DNA from: an uncultured Gemmata sp.
GTDB taxonomy: Bacteria > Planctomycetota > Planctomycetia > Gemmatales > Gemmataceae
Length of the DNA: 64,000 nt
Direction of reading: 5' to 3'
Assembly (NCBI GenBank): GCA_937924775.1
Contig: CALDUT010000020.1
Span: forward strand, 62,001 to 126,000
The notes beneath the pieces are model-generated. The model saw only the letters and a program-made list of their open reading frames with translations, was not told where the DNA came from and did no database searches. Shown here piece after piece: positions 17,411 through 26,756 of the stretch; the first letter of the stretch is position 1; the number at the start of each line of letters is the position of its first letter. A program made the position numbers and the translations under genes.

Positions 17411-19570
17411 ATGATCTCGCGACGTGAAGCACTCGCTCTCCCCGCCGCATGGGCCGCCACCGGTGGTTTCTGCCTGTCGGCGGCCGCCGCCGAGGAGAAC
17501 CCCACCCGGGCCTTCGTGGGCCAGCAGAAATCGTCGGACAGCCGCCTGCGCCCCCCCAAAACGCTCAATGATTACTTCCCGTTTGTGGTCCCAGAGTCCA
17601 AAGAAGCCTGGGACGTGCGGCGGCAGCAATTGCGCACACAGTTACTGGTGGCCAACGGCTTGTGGCCGCTACCGGAGAAAACCCCACTGCAGGCGACCAT
17701 CCACGGCCGTATCGAACGCGACGGCTACACCATTGAGAAGGTCTACTTCGCCTCGCTGCCGGGGCATTACGTTTGCGGGAATCTGTATCGCCCAGCACAA
17801 CGTCAGGGAGCGTCGTCGGCACCGGCAAAGCATCCGGGCATCCTCTTCGCCCACGGGCATTGGAAAGACGGGCGATTCCACGACGCCGGCGAGAAAGCGG
17901 CCCAAGCGAGCGTCGCGGCTCAGGGCGAGCCCGACCTCGACCGCGGCCGCTTCTTTATGCAAGCCCTGCCGGCCACACTCGCCCGATTGGGGTTTGTCGT
18001 TTTCCACTACGACATGGTGGGCTATGCCGACAGTACCGCGATCTCGCACCGCGAAGGCTTCCGCGACGCCGCAGCCGAACTACGTCTGCAAAGCCAAATG
18101 GGTCTGCAAACGTGGAATAGTATCCGCGCTTTGGATTTTCTCAGCAGCCTGCCGGATGTCGACCCGAAGAAGCTCGGCATGACCGGGGCCAGCGGTGGCG
18201 GTACGCAAACCTTCATCCTCGCCGCGATCGACGACCGCCTCAGTTGCGCTTTCCCTGCGGTCATGGTCAGCACCGGGATGCAGGGCGGGTGCATTTGTGA
18301 AAACTGTTCCTACCTCCGCGTCAACACCGGCAATGTCGAAATCGCCGCGTTGTTCGCCCCTAAACCATTGGCGTTTTCCTGCGCCAACGATTGGACGAAA
18401 GACTTCCTCCGCAAAGGTTTTCCCGAACTTCGGCAGCTGTATCGACTGTATGATGCCGAAAAGCACGTCGCCGCCCGCGAATGGCTCCAGTACGGCCACC
18501 AATACAATGTTCATGCTCGTGAGTTCATGTATACATGGATGCAACAGCACCTATTGGGCAAGGAAGAGAAGGTCACAGAACCTGCGTTCCAACCGGTGCC
18601 CCCCAAGCAATTGAGCGTTTTCGACGCCCAACACCCCCGGCCCAAGGACGAACTCGATGCCAAAGCCCTCCGGGCCGTGATGACCAAAGCCAGCGATGAA
18701 CAGATGGCCCGCTACTGGCCCCAGGATGCCAAAAGCCTCCGGGAATTCCGGCGGATCGTCGAACCGGCTCTGCGGGTCATGGTGCAGTACGACACCCTGC
18801 CGCGGCCCGACGAATTGGCCGAATGGGGTGCTGCCGAACGCCAACAGCAGAAGCTACCGGGTGGGCTGATCGCCTCCGCGGGGGAGCTGGGCCACTGCAG
18901 CAAAACTGGGGAGAGTGTTCCCTATTGCCTCCTCGCCAAAGCCGAAGGGCGACCCAAAGGAGAAGTGGTCTGGGTGCATCCCCTCGGAAAGATCAGTTTG
19001 TTGATGAACAATAAGATCCATCCGCTGGTGCAACGCTTGCTGGACGCCGATTTCCGCGTCCGGGCGATTGACCCCTTAGGCATCGGCGAGCATGTCGGTG
19101 ATAAACCCTGGACAGTCGATGCCACTTACGCGGGTTACACCTTCGGTTACAACTTGCCGCTGTTGGCTCAGCGGGTGCGGGATGTGTTGTTGGTTGTGCG
19201 GGCCCACACCGAGGCCAAGATACCGCTGCTCTTGGTAGGGTGGGAAGAATTCGGCCCTCTAGCGATACTGGCCAAGGCCCTCGATGGCGGCGTCATCACC
19301 AAAACCGCCGCGGATGTTCATGGCTTCGATTTTGCGAAGATCGACACAACCGATGATCCGATGATGCTTCCTGGAGCCGTCAAATACGGGGGTTTAGGAG
19401 CCTTCCTGGCGCTGTGTGTGCCGGATGAGGTTCTCGTCTACAACCACCACGGTACCGGAATCGAGCGCATTTCGCAGGCCGCTTATCGAGCCGCCGGGGT
19501 GGCTCATAAGCTAATGTTGAATCCCGAAAAGCTCGACGCCGCTCAAGTGATTGAGTGGTTGGTGAAGTAA
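17411..19570 (+). CDS. secreted alpha/beta hydrolase (acetyl xylan esterase-like)
   Basis: A 719-residue exported protein with a Tat-like signal (MISRREALALPAAWAATGG). Two alpha/beta-hydrolase-like units are visible. The first (about 100-380) has the nucleophile elbow GMTGASGGGTQTFILAA with serine in GASGG, preceded by HPGILFAHGHW and FVVFHYDMVGYADS, and a histidine candidate further on (YGHQYNVHAREF). The second (about 480-715) keeps the fold (VVWVHPLGKISLL) but lacks a clear GxSxG elbow and reads LLLVGWEEFGPLA instead. This arrangement resembles planctomycete carbohydrate esterases. AGGAG precedes the ATG. Overlaps nothing; hflC follows after 23 bases on the same strand. Confidence 0.75.
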   Translation: MISRREALALPAAWAATGGFCLSAAAAEENPTRAFVGQQKSSDSRLRPPKTLNDYFPFVVPESKEAWDVRRQQLRTQLLVANGLWPLPEKTPLQATIHGRIERDGYTIEKVYFASLPGHYVCGNLYRPAQRQGASSAPAKHPGILFAHGHWKDGRFHDAGEKAAQASVAAQGEPDLDRGRFFMQALPATLARLGFVVFHYDMVGYADSTAISHREGFRDAAAELRLQSQMGLQTWNSIRALDFLSSLPDVDPKKLGMTGASGGGTQTFILAAIDDRLSCAFPAVMVSTGMQGGCICENCSYLRVNTGNVEIAALFAPKPLAFSCANDWTKDFLRKGFPELRQLYRLYDAEKHVAAREWLQYGHQYNVHAREFMYTWMQQHLLGKEEKVTEPAFQPVPPKQLSVFDAQHPRPKDELDAKALRAVMTKASDEQMARYWPQDAKSLREFRRIVEPALRVMVQYDTLPRPDELAEWGAAERQQQKLPGGLIASAGELGHCSKTGESVPYCLLAKAEGRPKGEVVWVHPLGKISLLMNNKIHPLVQRLLDADFRVRAIDPLGIGEHVGDKPWTVDATYAGYTFGYNLPLLAQRVRDVLLVVRAHTEAKIPLLLVGWEEFGPLAILAKALDGGVITKTAADVHGFDFAKIDTTDDPMMLPGAVKYGGLGAFLALCVPDEVLVYNHHGTGIERISQAAYRAAGVAHKLMLNPEKLDAAQVIEWLVK

Positions 19571-19593
19571 AACCACCGGAACGCGGAGTTCTC

Positions 19594-20580
19594 ATGACCC
19601 GAAGTCTTGTTCTCGTGGTGCTGGTGGCGTTGGTCGTGTGGGGCCGGACGGCCTTTTACGCTGTCGATGCCGCGGAGTTTGTATATGTCACCCGCTTCGG
19701 CGAGCCGGTCGCCATCCGCGATGGCGGAACCGACGCGGGTTTACACGTCAAAGCCCCCTGGCCGATCGACGCGGTGCTCCGGATCGATCGCCGCGTGCAA
19801 TCGTTCGACTTACCCGCGGTCGAATCCCTGACGCGTGATCCCACCGGGCGCACGGTCGATACCACGATCGCCGTCGATACTTTCGTGACGTGGAAAATTC
19901 CCGATGCCGAAGCGGCCGACCGCTTCGTGAAATCGGTCCGCACGCCCGAACAAGCCCGAAAGATTCTGGCCCCGATCATCAACGGGCAACTGGCCGCTGT
20001 TATCAGCCGTATGCCGATCACCGATCTCATCGGGGTCATCGATGGCGACGACCCACAATTGATCGACGACCGCTACAACCGCCTGCGGCAACGGCTCTTG
20101 GGCAGCGACCACCCGACGGATGATCTGCGCCGCAAAGCTCTCAGCGATTTTGGCATCGAGATCATCGATATCCGCGTGCGCCGATTCAGTTACCCCGAGG
20201 CGGTGCGCAGCAGTATCGCGGAACGCATTCGCAGCGAACGGGCGAAAAAAGTGGCCGACTACGAAAGCGAGGGGCGTAAACGCGCCTCCGACATCCTCAC
20301 AGATGCCGACCGCCGCGCCCGGACCATCGAAGCCACGGCCCGTGCCGAAAAGACAAAGATTCAAGGCCAGGCCGACGCCGAAGCCGCGATCATCCGCGCC
20401 ACCGCTTACGAACAGGACCGCGAATTCTTCCTGTTCCTCGAAAGCCTGCGTTCCTTCCGCAAAATCCTCGCCAACAGCCGCGACTTGCTCCTGCTCAGCA
20501 CCAAACACCCCCTGCTGAAGCCCGCCCTCGACGGACCCCCTAACGCCACCCAAAACGGCGACGGGAAAAAAGACAAATAA
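19594..20580 (+). CDS. hflC: SPFH-domain membrane protein HflC
   Basis: A 328-residue protein with one N-terminal membrane anchor (SLVLVVLVALVVWGR) and a periplasmic SPFH/band-7 domain (YVTRFGEPVAIRDGG ... LHVKAPWPIDAVLRID). A charged coiled coil follows (about 205-285: AERIRSERAKKVADYESEGR). With HflK it forms the ring that encloses and modulates the FtsH protease. GGAG lies five bases before the ATG at 19594; the in-frame start at 19555 overlaps the upstream gene. Gene order is hflC then hflK, the reverse of the usual one. Confidence 0.85.
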   Translation: MTRSLVLVVLVALVVWGRTAFYAVDAAEFVYVTRFGEPVAIRDGGTDAGLHVKAPWPIDAVLRIDRRVQSFDLPAVESLTRDPTGRTVDTTIAVDTFVTWKIPDAEAADRFVKSVRTPEQARKILAPIINGQLAAVISRMPITDLIGVIDGDDPQLIDDRYNRLRQRLLGSDHPTDDLRRKALSDFGIEIIDIRVRRFSYPEAVRSSIAERIRSERAKKVADYESEGRKRASDILTDADRRARTIEATARAEKTKIQGQADAEAAIIRATAYEQDREFFLFLESLRSFRKILANSRDLLLLSTKHPLLKPALDGPPNATQNGDGKKDK

Positions 20581-20722
20581 CCCTCGAACGCCGCCCCAGT
20601 AACGACAAGCAACCAGCCCAAGAACCCGTGAAACGCACACACTAACGCCGCGCTAGCGACGAGAACTAATCGTCGTGAGAGTCTTCTGTAGCCCTGGTAT
20701 GTGCCGCCTGTGGGTTACTGCT

Positions 20723-21670
20723 ATGCTGAAACTCCGCTACCTGCTGTTGCTGCTCGTCGGTGGTTATCTGGCCACGGGGATTTACCAGGTCGGCCCCGAT
20801 CAGCGGGCCGTCGTGCGCCGGTTTGGCCAAGTGGTGGCACGCCCCGGGCCGGGCTTAGGTTTCGGCTGGCCGTGGGGGATCGATCAGGTCGATCGCATCC
20901 CGGTGCGCACGGTGCGGCAGTTGCGGATCGGCTACGATCCGAACACGGCCAACGATTCGGTCACCTCGCCCGGACAGATGCTCACCGGCGATCAGAACCT
21001 CGTTAACATTCAGGTGGTCCTCGATTACGCCATCGGTGAAACCGACGACGACCTTGATGACTATGTACTTCACCGCGACCGGGTCGAAGCCCTCCTGAGC
21101 CGGGCGACGGAAGCCGCCATCGGTGAATGGGCGGCCGCGCACACGATCGACCAGGTGTTGCTCACCGGCAATGCGGTTCTACCGGTGTGGGTGATGAATC
21201 ACCTGCACGAGCGGCTGCCAGCGTTGCGGCTGGGGGTACGCGTGCAGCGGGCCAGCGTGGCCATTCTGGCGCCGCCGGACGAAGTGCGTGCGGCGTTCGA
21301 AGCGGTCAATCAGGCCGAAACCGCCATTCGCACCCGCGAAACCCAAGCCCGCCAACAGAGCGAACAACGCCTCTCCCAAGCCAACGCTGTCAAATATCGC
21401 TTGGAACAAGAAGCCGGGCAATACCGCGACGAACAACTGGCCCAAGCCGCGGCCGAGGCCGAGGCCTTCCGCAAAGAACTCACCGCTTTCCGTGAAGTGC
21501 TCAAAAGCAACCCGGATGCTCTCGCCTTTCTCTGGTGGCAGGAAATGCAGGACATTCTCGACACCCTGACCGCCCGCGGCAGCGAAGTGAAACCACTGGA
21601 TCACTATTTGCTCCATGGCGAGCTGAATCTGTACGAAGTGACGAAATTCTTCAACCCGATCCGCCGCTAG
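20723..21670 (+). CDS. hflK: SPFH-domain membrane protein HflK
   Basis: A 315-residue protein with a single anchor (RYLLLLLVGGYLATGIY) and an SPFH domain beginning VGPDQRAVVRRFGQVVARPG. GQMLTGDQNLVNIQVVLDY is the HflK hallmark, and the coiled coil after residue 210 (RQQSEQRLSQANAVKYRLEQ) fits. Paired with HflC as an FtsH modulator. No strong ribosome-binding site is seen; an alternative ATG at 20699 would add eight residues. The ending KFFNPIRR is normal. The 142-base gap from hflC could allow its own promoter. Confidence 0.85.
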   Translation: MLKLRYLLLLLVGGYLATGIYQVGPDQRAVVRRFGQVVARPGPGLGFGWPWGIDQVDRIPVRTVRQLRIGYDPNTANDSVTSPGQMLTGDQNLVNIQVVLDYAIGETDDDLDDYVLHRDRVEALLSRATEAAIGEWAAAHTIDQVLLTGNAVLPVWVMNHLHERLPALRLGVRVQRASVAILAPPDEVRAAFEAVNQAETAIRTRETQARQQSEQRLSQANAVKYRLEQEAGQYRDEQLAQAAAEAEAFRKELTAFREVLKSNPDALAFLWWQEMQDILDTLTARGSEVKPLDHYLLHGELNLYEVTKFFNPIRR

Positions 21671-21765
21671 CCGCGGACGTGCCCCCCGATGTCCCGCGAG
21701 TAACGGTTATTCCCGGCTATCCTGCTGTGGCTGACGGGCGTATCTAACGAGCTATTCTCCCACGG

Positions 21766-22572
21766 CTATTCCAGGCTCTTTTTCCCCCCGGTGAGTTCGC
21801 CACACACGGGGTTGGAGCGCACCGCTGCCCGCTCGGCGGTAGCCGCCAACCGGTTGCCCATGGCCTGCTGCACCGCGGCGAGATAGGTTCGGATCCACGG
21901 ATCGTTGGGCTTCAGTTCCTTGGCCTCGGTCAGGGCCCGGTAGGCTTTGCAAAGGATCTCTTCGCAGAAGGCCGCGTCGCGGTTGGGGTCGTTGTCTTGT
22001 TGCCGGGCTAAAAGCCACAGCCCCACGCCGCGATGGTACAGTTCAGCGAAGCGATCGCCACGTTGCTGCGCCATTTCCAGCAATTGGATATGGGCGGTAA
22101 TGACCTGCGTCTGGAGCGCCTGGCCGTGGGATTCCGCATCGCGGGCAAAACGTTCGTAATGGAGGCGGGCTTCGTGGGGGCAGTGACAGCGGGCGTACAA
22201 CGTGGCGAGCTGGAAGCGGAACAGCGGTTGGTCCGGATGGCGTTGGACATAGGCTTCGAGCTGTCGGGCCGCTCCGTGCAGATCGTCGCGTTCCAGGCAT
22301 TCTGAGAAAAGAGCGAGGAAATCCGGTTCCACCGGGGTCACTGTTGCCGGGAATCGCTCGGGGGGCGGGGTGGCGGCGGCTTTTGGCCCTCGTTCGGGTT
22401 CCACCGCCGCGGGTGTGGCTGGGCAGGCATGCACTGCGGCGTCCCGGTCTGGGGTGGGTACTGCCGCAGAGGGAGGGGGGGTGGGCGGCGCGCGTAGCGC
22501 CGGCGGAGCCGTTCGTAGCGACTCGCAGCCGAACGCTGCGACCAGGAACCAACCGAGTAAGCGAACCCGCAT
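21766..22572 (-). CDS. TPR-like putative lipoprotein
   Basis: A 268-residue exported protein. The N-terminus (MRVRLLGWFLVAAFGCESL) is a lipoprotein-like signal with an imperfect lipobox before C16. A Pro/Ala-rich linker (about 25-95) leads to helical repeats with TPR spacing from about 100, e.g. DLHGAARQLEAYVQRHPDQP then FRFQLATLYARCHCPHEARLHYERFA. GGAGGA is six bases before the ATG at 22572, and the longer frame to 22725 is rejected. It converges on hflK. TPR proteins scaffold complexes; no partner is known. Confidence 0.7.
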   Translation of the reverse strand: MRVRLLGWFLVAAFGCESLRTAPPALRAPPTPPPSAAVPTPDRDAAVHACPATPAAVEPERGPKAAATPPPERFPATVTPVEPDFLALFSECLERDDLHGAARQLEAYVQRHPDQPLFRFQLATLYARCHCPHEARLHYERFARDAESHGQALQTQVITAHIQLLEMAQQRGDRFAELYHRGVGLWLLARQQDNDPNRDAAFCEEILCKAYRALTEAKELKPNDPWIRTYLAAVQQAMGNRLAATAERAAVRSNPVCGELTGGKKSLE

Positions 22573-22833
22573 CGCGATTCCTCCGATGGCACGGAGTTCA
22601 TCGACGGCGCGGGTTGCAACGGTTGACGCAAGACGGTGAATTTGGTGAAGGGGCGTGGTAAATGGCGCAAAATCTTCTCGCGCTAGCGGAAGTAGCGGCG
22701 GGGGCGCTGGCCGGGCGCTGGCCACCGCTTCTTCAAGAAGAAAACTCTTGGGCGAGAAAGGCCTTTTGGCTTCATTTCCCTGCGCCGCGGTGGTAGTCTG
22801 GGGGCAAATCCCCTTTTCTGGAGAGCCGTTGCC

Positions 22834-23583
22834 ATGCCCTCACGCCGCGACTTTCACGCTCAGTTGCTGGGTTCCGCGATCACCTTTTCGCTCATCGAAT
22901 GGCTCTGGGCACGCGACCTGTACGCCGCCGGTGTCAAACCCACCATCGAAAAATGGTTCGCGGAGTTGGTAGAGATGACCCGCGACCTGCGCGGGCAAAA
23001 ACTCACCGATGTGCAGTTCCAAGCCAAAATGGAAGACCTTTACAAGCGGGTCGATCTTCCCGAACTTTGCAAGCTGATCCGATTGGACGAAGTGGAAAAG
23101 ACAACGAAACTCCCCGACAACGGCGCAGCCAATGTCGGGTTCGATCTGTCGCAAGTGGAGGGTTTGCCAGCCAAGCTCGGCTTCGGCAAGCAGATTTTCG
23201 GCTGTAAGAAGGGCCGCAGCATCGTTCCGCATGGTCACGCGAACATGTGCACCGGCTTTATTGTTCTCAAAGGCCAATGGCGTGGCCGCCACTACGACCG
23301 GTTGGAAACCCACGCCGACCATTACATCCTCAAGCCCACCATCGACCGCACCTTCGGCCCTGGCGAACTCTCCACCATTTCCGACCATAAAGACAATGTC
23401 CATTGGTTTGAAGCGACCAGTGATGTCGGATTTATCTTCAATGTTCACGTCATCGGTTACGACAAAACGATCCAGGAAGCCAGCGGGCGGCTTTACCTCG
23501 ATCCGCACGGCGAAAAGCTTGCCAACGGCCTCATCAAAGCGCCGAAAATGACCAGTGCCGAGTGCCATCGCAAGTATGGTTGA
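22834..23583 (+). CDS. Tat-exported cupin-like protein of unknown function
   Basis: A 249-residue protein with a possible Tat-like N-terminus (MPSRRDFHAQLLGSAITFSL). The central part, VPHGHANMCTGFIVLKGQW followed by RGRHYDRLETHADHYILKPT, has the histidine spacing of a small metal-binding cupin barrel, with further histidines in SDHKDNVHWFE. No family name could be assigned with confidence; cysteine-dioxygenase-like cupins are the nearest comparison. GGAGAG precedes the ATG by eight bases. The next gene begins within eight bases of its end, so the two may be co-transcribed. Confidence 0.55.
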   Translation: MPSRRDFHAQLLGSAITFSLIEWLWARDLYAAGVKPTIEKWFAELVEMTRDLRGQKLTDVQFQAKMEDLYKRVDLPELCKLIRLDEVEKTTKLPDNGAANVGFDLSQVEGLPAKLGFGKQIFGCKKGRSIVPHGHANMCTGFIVLKGQWRGRHYDRLETHADHYILKPTIDRTFGPGELSTISDHKDNVHWFEATSDVGFIFNVHVIGYDKTIQEASGRLYLDPHGEKLANGLIKAPKMTSAECHRKYG

Positions 23584-23590
23584 ACATTTT

Positions 23591-24139
23591 ATGTCGCATG
23601 CTCTTCCGCTGGAATTGTTGCCGTTTGAAGCCGCGGCCTTCGCGGCCCGTGTGCATCGTCACATGTTGCGAAAGGACGGCCAGACACCGTATGTCAGCCA
23701 CGTTTTCCGCGTCGCCTTGGTGGTGCGGCAGGTGTTTGGTTTCGACGATCCGCGGATGCTGGCCACGGCACTCCTGCACGACACCATCGAAGACACAAGC
23801 ACCGATTACGACGATCTGTTCGAGCGCTTTGGACCGATTGTCGCGGACTGGGTGGCCACCCTCACCAAGGACATGCGGCTCCCCCACGAGGCCCGCGAAG
23901 TGGCCTATGTCCAAGCCCTCGCCGCGGCCGCGTGGCCGGTCAAAGTCATCAAATTGGCCGACATTTACGACAACCTTAACGATGCGCAGCAGCTTCCGGC
24001 CGCCGCGCAGCGCGAAACCCTTCACAAATCCCGCCGGTATCTTGACGCTCTGCGTGACAACCTGCCACCTGAAGCCCAATCGGCTTGGCAGATGGTGGAC
24101 CAGCGATGGCGGGAATGGGAAGTGCGTTCATCGGTTTAG
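23591..24139 (+). CDS. HD-domain phosphohydrolase (RelA/SpoT hydrolase-like)
   Basis: A 182-residue protein matching the hydrolase half of RelA/SpoT proteins and the MESH1 group. It has the conserved ALLHDTIEDTSTDYDDLFERFG, where HD supplies metal ligands, a preceding TPYVSHVFRVALV histidine, and KLADIYDNLNDAQ. There is no synthetase, TGS or ACT domain. The family hydrolyses (p)ppGpp or related nucleotides; this member may be a small alarmone hydrolase. Starts at 23576 or 23591 are both possible, with no ribosome-binding site at either; the coupling to the upstream gene could explain this. Confidence 0.8.
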   Translation: MSHALPLELLPFEAAAFAARVHRHMLRKDGQTPYVSHVFRVALVVRQVFGFDDPRMLATALLHDTIEDTSTDYDDLFERFGPIVADWVATLTKDMRLPHEAREVAYVQALAAAAWPVKVIKLADIYDNLNDAQQLPAAAQRETLHKSRRYLDALRDNLPPEAQSAWQMVDQRWREWEVRSSV

Positions 24140-24251
24140 TGATCAACCCCCCTGTATGGCGTGTTTGCTCAGAATTTAGGCTATCGCTGTGGATTTCCCG
24201 AGCAGAAAGTGATACGCTAAGAGTATAACGGGTCTAGATGGAACGATTCCC

Positions 24252-25391
24252 GTGGCTTCCTCTCCCGGAAGCGTTGACTCGATGCCAAAAAATGAGCAGT
24301 TCGAGCCGCCGCTGCCTGAAATTGTTGGCAGTTCGCCGGCTATGCAAGAGGTTTACCGCCTGGTTCGCCTGGCCGCCCCGAAATCCGCCCATGTTCTCCT
24401 GATCGGTGAAACCGGGACTGGCAAAGAAGTCATCGCCAAGGCGGTTCACAAACTCAGCCGCCGTGCCGATGGTCCGTTCATTCGCGTCAATTGTGGCGCG
24501 TTGCATGAAAATTTGCTAGAGAGTGAATTATTCGGCCACATCAAAGGTGCTTTCACCGGGGCGGTCGAGAATAAGACCGGCCGCTTCGAGGCCGCCCACG
24601 GCGGCACAATCTTTCTGGACGAAATCAACAGCACCTCGCCCAAACTGCAGGTGAAGCTATTGCGGGTGCTGCAAGAGAAGGAGTTTGAACGCGTCGGCGA
24701 TAGCCGGACGATCCGTGTCGATGTCCGGGTGATCGCCGCGACGAACGCCTCCCTCGAACAAGCAGTCGAAGACGGTACATTCCGCGAAGACCTGTACTAC
24801 CGGCTCAATGTCATTCCGATCACGCTTCCCCCCCTGCGGGAACGGCGGGACGACATCCCGCTTTTGGCCCAGTTTTTCATCAAACGTTATGGGGAATTGC
24901 ACAAATGCCCAGTTCCTGAACTGACGCCGATGGTTCGCGACGCTCTTAAGGCTTACGACTGGCCTGGAAACGTCCGTGAATTGGAAAACACCCTGGAACG
25001 GCTGATTGTCTTCGCCGATGGGGGGCCGATCACCCCCGAGATGCTGCGGTTTGGGCGTTTGCGTCCGGTCATCCGGGGACCGCGGGGCGGTGGCATTCCC
25101 ACCGATGTACCGTCCCTGATTCACGCCCTGATTCGGGTGGGGTTGAACGCCCCCCGCCCAGAAGGGGTGAAACTGCACAAATTCCTCGTCGATGGCGTCG
25201 AACGCGAACTGATCGAAGCTGTTCTGCGCGAATGCAACGATAATCAAGTGAAAGCTGCCGAACGGCTCGGTATCAACCGTAATACTCTGCACAAAAAACG
25301 CGAAGAGTACCGCCGGGCCGAAAATGGCCTCAGCAGCGAATCCACGGCCGACGCCACCGCGGACGCGCCCCCCGCCAGCGCCGCGGGGTAG
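24252..25391 (+). CDS. sigma-54-dependent transcriptional activator, AAA+ and Fis-type HTH
   Basis: A 379-residue enhancer-binding protein without a receiver or sensor domain (PspF-like layout). The AAA+ domain (about 30-270) contains Walker A GETGTGKEVIAKAVH, the sigma-54 contact loop GAFTGA, and Walker B GGTIFLDEIN. The C-terminus (about 320-355) is a Fis-type helix-turn-helix (NQVKAAERLGINRNTLHKKR). The start could instead be the ATG at 24282, ten bases after GGAAG. With no input domain it may be controlled by a binding partner or its own level. A near-consensus sigma-54 promoter stands elsewhere in the window at 51513-51527. Confidence 0.92.
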   Translation: MASSPGSVDSMPKNEQFEPPLPEIVGSSPAMQEVYRLVRLAAPKSAHVLLIGETGTGKEVIAKAVHKLSRRADGPFIRVNCGALHENLLESELFGHIKGAFTGAVENKTGRFEAAHGGTIFLDEINSTSPKLQVKLLRVLQEKEFERVGDSRTIRVDVRVIAATNASLEQAVEDGTFREDLYYRLNVIPITLPPLRERRDDIPLLAQFFIKRYGELHKCPVPELTPMVRDALKAYDWPGNVRELENTLERLIVFADGGPITPEMLRFGRLRPVIRGPRGGGIPTDVPSLIHALIRVGLNAPRPEGVKLHKFLVDGVERELIEAVLRECNDNQVKAAERLGINRNTLHKKREEYRRAENGLSSESTADATADAPPASAAG

Positions 25392-25411
25392 CGCCTTGGC
25401 CAGGAAAGCCC

Positions 25412-25906
25412 CTATTCGACCCGGTAAGGGCTGTTCGGGTCGGTCTCATGGCGAATTTCATCAACCGGTTCTTGCTTCAGCCAACCACCGTAAAACCGGT
25501 TGGCCGCGTTGAAAACCCACCCAGGCTTCTCACCAATGTTCTTATAAGCGTGAACGATCCCAGGGGGCACAATCACCGCGAAGGGGGCGTTCTCCCCCAC
25601 CTCGCGAACCTCGTGCGCCCCAAAACTGGCCGAATCGTTCCGGGCATCCCACAAATAAATGCGAAATGTCGAAGGACCGATGAAGCAGAAGTAATCGGCT
25701 TGGTCGCGGTGTTCGTGGGGCCCGCGAACCACCCCCGGTTGCGTCATCGACACATACGCCATCACCGGGTGAAACTCCGGCGCAATCAAATCATTGCGAA
25801 ACAATTCCACCAACCAGCCGCGAGCATCCGTGAAAAACTTCAAGGGAATCCACGCCACATCCAGAATCGCACCACGTTCGATATACTTCGGCAACGCCAC
25901 ATTCAT
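25412..25906 (-). CDS. dTDP-4-dehydrorhamnose 3,5-epimerase-like (RmlC family) protein
   Basis: A 164-residue cupin-fold sugar epimerase-like protein. It opens IPLKFFTDARGWLVELFR (the RmlC D.RG start) and contains SMTQPGVVRGPHEHRDQADYF, with the active-site histidine in GPHEH, then FAVIVPPGIVHAYKNIGE. The family epimerises 4-keto sugars for rhamnose and related polysaccharides. No other rml gene is adjacent. The ATG at 25906 is chosen because the upstream 75 residues in this frame show no homology. It converges on the sigma-54 activator with a 20-base gap. Confidence 0.8.
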   Translation of the reverse strand: MNVALPKYIERGAILDVAWIPLKFFTDARGWLVELFRNDLIAPEFHPVMAYVSMTQPGVVRGPHEHRDQADYFCFIGPSTFRIYLWDARNDSASFGAHEVREVGENAPFAVIVPPGIVHAYKNIGEKPGWVFNAANRFYGGWLKQEPVDEIRHETDPNSPYRVE

Positions 25907-26022
25907 GAGCTCTACCCACTCGAACAGATTGTGTCTGAAGCGATTGTGGGAAGGGACCGCCGCGGTGTCAACGCCGTTCCGGAAAGTGGCTTTCTCGCTG
26001 AACGGCCTGAAGCGGGTCAGCG

Positions 26023-26028
26023 TATAAT
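26023..26028 (+). promoter_or_regulatory. candidate -10 box for the YugP-like gene
   Basis: TATAAT is a perfect consensus -10 sequence, 30 bases before the ATG at 26058 and upstream of AGGAG at 26044-26048. No good -35 element is seen at 16-18 bases. Prediction only. Confidence 0.4.
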
Positions 26029-26057
26029 GAGGGGCAGGATTGCAGGAGAACGTGCCC

Positions 26058-26744
26058 ATGTTTTTCGATCCGATGTACTTTCTGTTTCTGGCTCCAGGGA
26101 TTCTACTGGCCTTGTGGGCGCAAGCCCGCATTCATAGTGCCTATCATCACGCCAGCCGCATTCGGGCCGCCAGTGGCTACACCGGAGCGCAAACCGCCGC
26201 CGCTCTCCTGCGCACCGCCGGCGTTAGCGGAGTACAAATCGAAACCGTGCCCGGCCAGATGACCGATCACTACTCCCCGGGCGAAAAGACGTTGCGGCTG
26301 AGCCCCGAGGTGTACCAAGGGCAATCGCTGGCGGCCCTGGGGATCGCCGCCCACGAAGCCGGACACGCCATTCAAGATGCCAAACGCTACAGCCCGCTGG
26401 TGATCCGCAACCTCATGGTGCCCCTGGCGATGTTCGGCAGCAACGCCGCGTGGATTCTCCTGATTCTCGGCTTCTCCCTGCAACTAGCGGGCTTGATCTA
26501 CCTCGGGATTGCGGTTTTTGGGCTGACCGTACTGTTTCAGTTGGTGAACCTGCCGGTGGAATTCGACGCCAGCCGGCGGGCCCGGCAAATGCTCTTGGCC
26601 GGCGGGCTGGTGACCCCAGAAGAAGATGCGGAAGTGGCTCGTGTCTTGAACGCCGCCGCCATGACCTATGTGGCCGCGACGCTCACGGCGGTGCTGACAC
26701 TGCTGTACTTCTTGTTCCGCGCTGGGGCGTTCAACCGCCGCTGA
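26058..26744 (+). CDS. YugP-type membrane zinc metallopeptidase
   Basis: A 228-residue inner-membrane protein of the DUF2268/YugP class (peptidase_M neutral). One N-terminal membrane segment (YFLFLAPGILLALWAQ), then SGYTGAQTAAALLRTAGV, the zinc motif AAHEAGHAIQDAKRY (HExGH), and two further membrane segments (about 120-165 and 200-222). DHYSPGEKTLRLSPEVYQ is a family signature. AGGAG lies nine bases before the ATG at 26058. The substrate is unknown. It points toward yggS and ends 12 bases before that convergent gene. Confidence 0.9.
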   Translation: MFFDPMYFLFLAPGILLALWAQARIHSAYHHASRIRAASGYTGAQTAAALLRTAGVSGVQIETVPGQMTDHYSPGEKTLRLSPEVYQGQSLAALGIAAHEAGHAIQDAKRYSPLVIRNLMVPLAMFGSNAAWILLILGFSLQLAGLIYLGIAVFGLTVLFQLVNLPVEFDASRRARQMLLAGGLVTPEEDAEVARVLNAAAMTYVAATLTAVLTLLYFLFRAGAFNRR

Positions 26745-26756
26745 ACTTCCGGAGGG

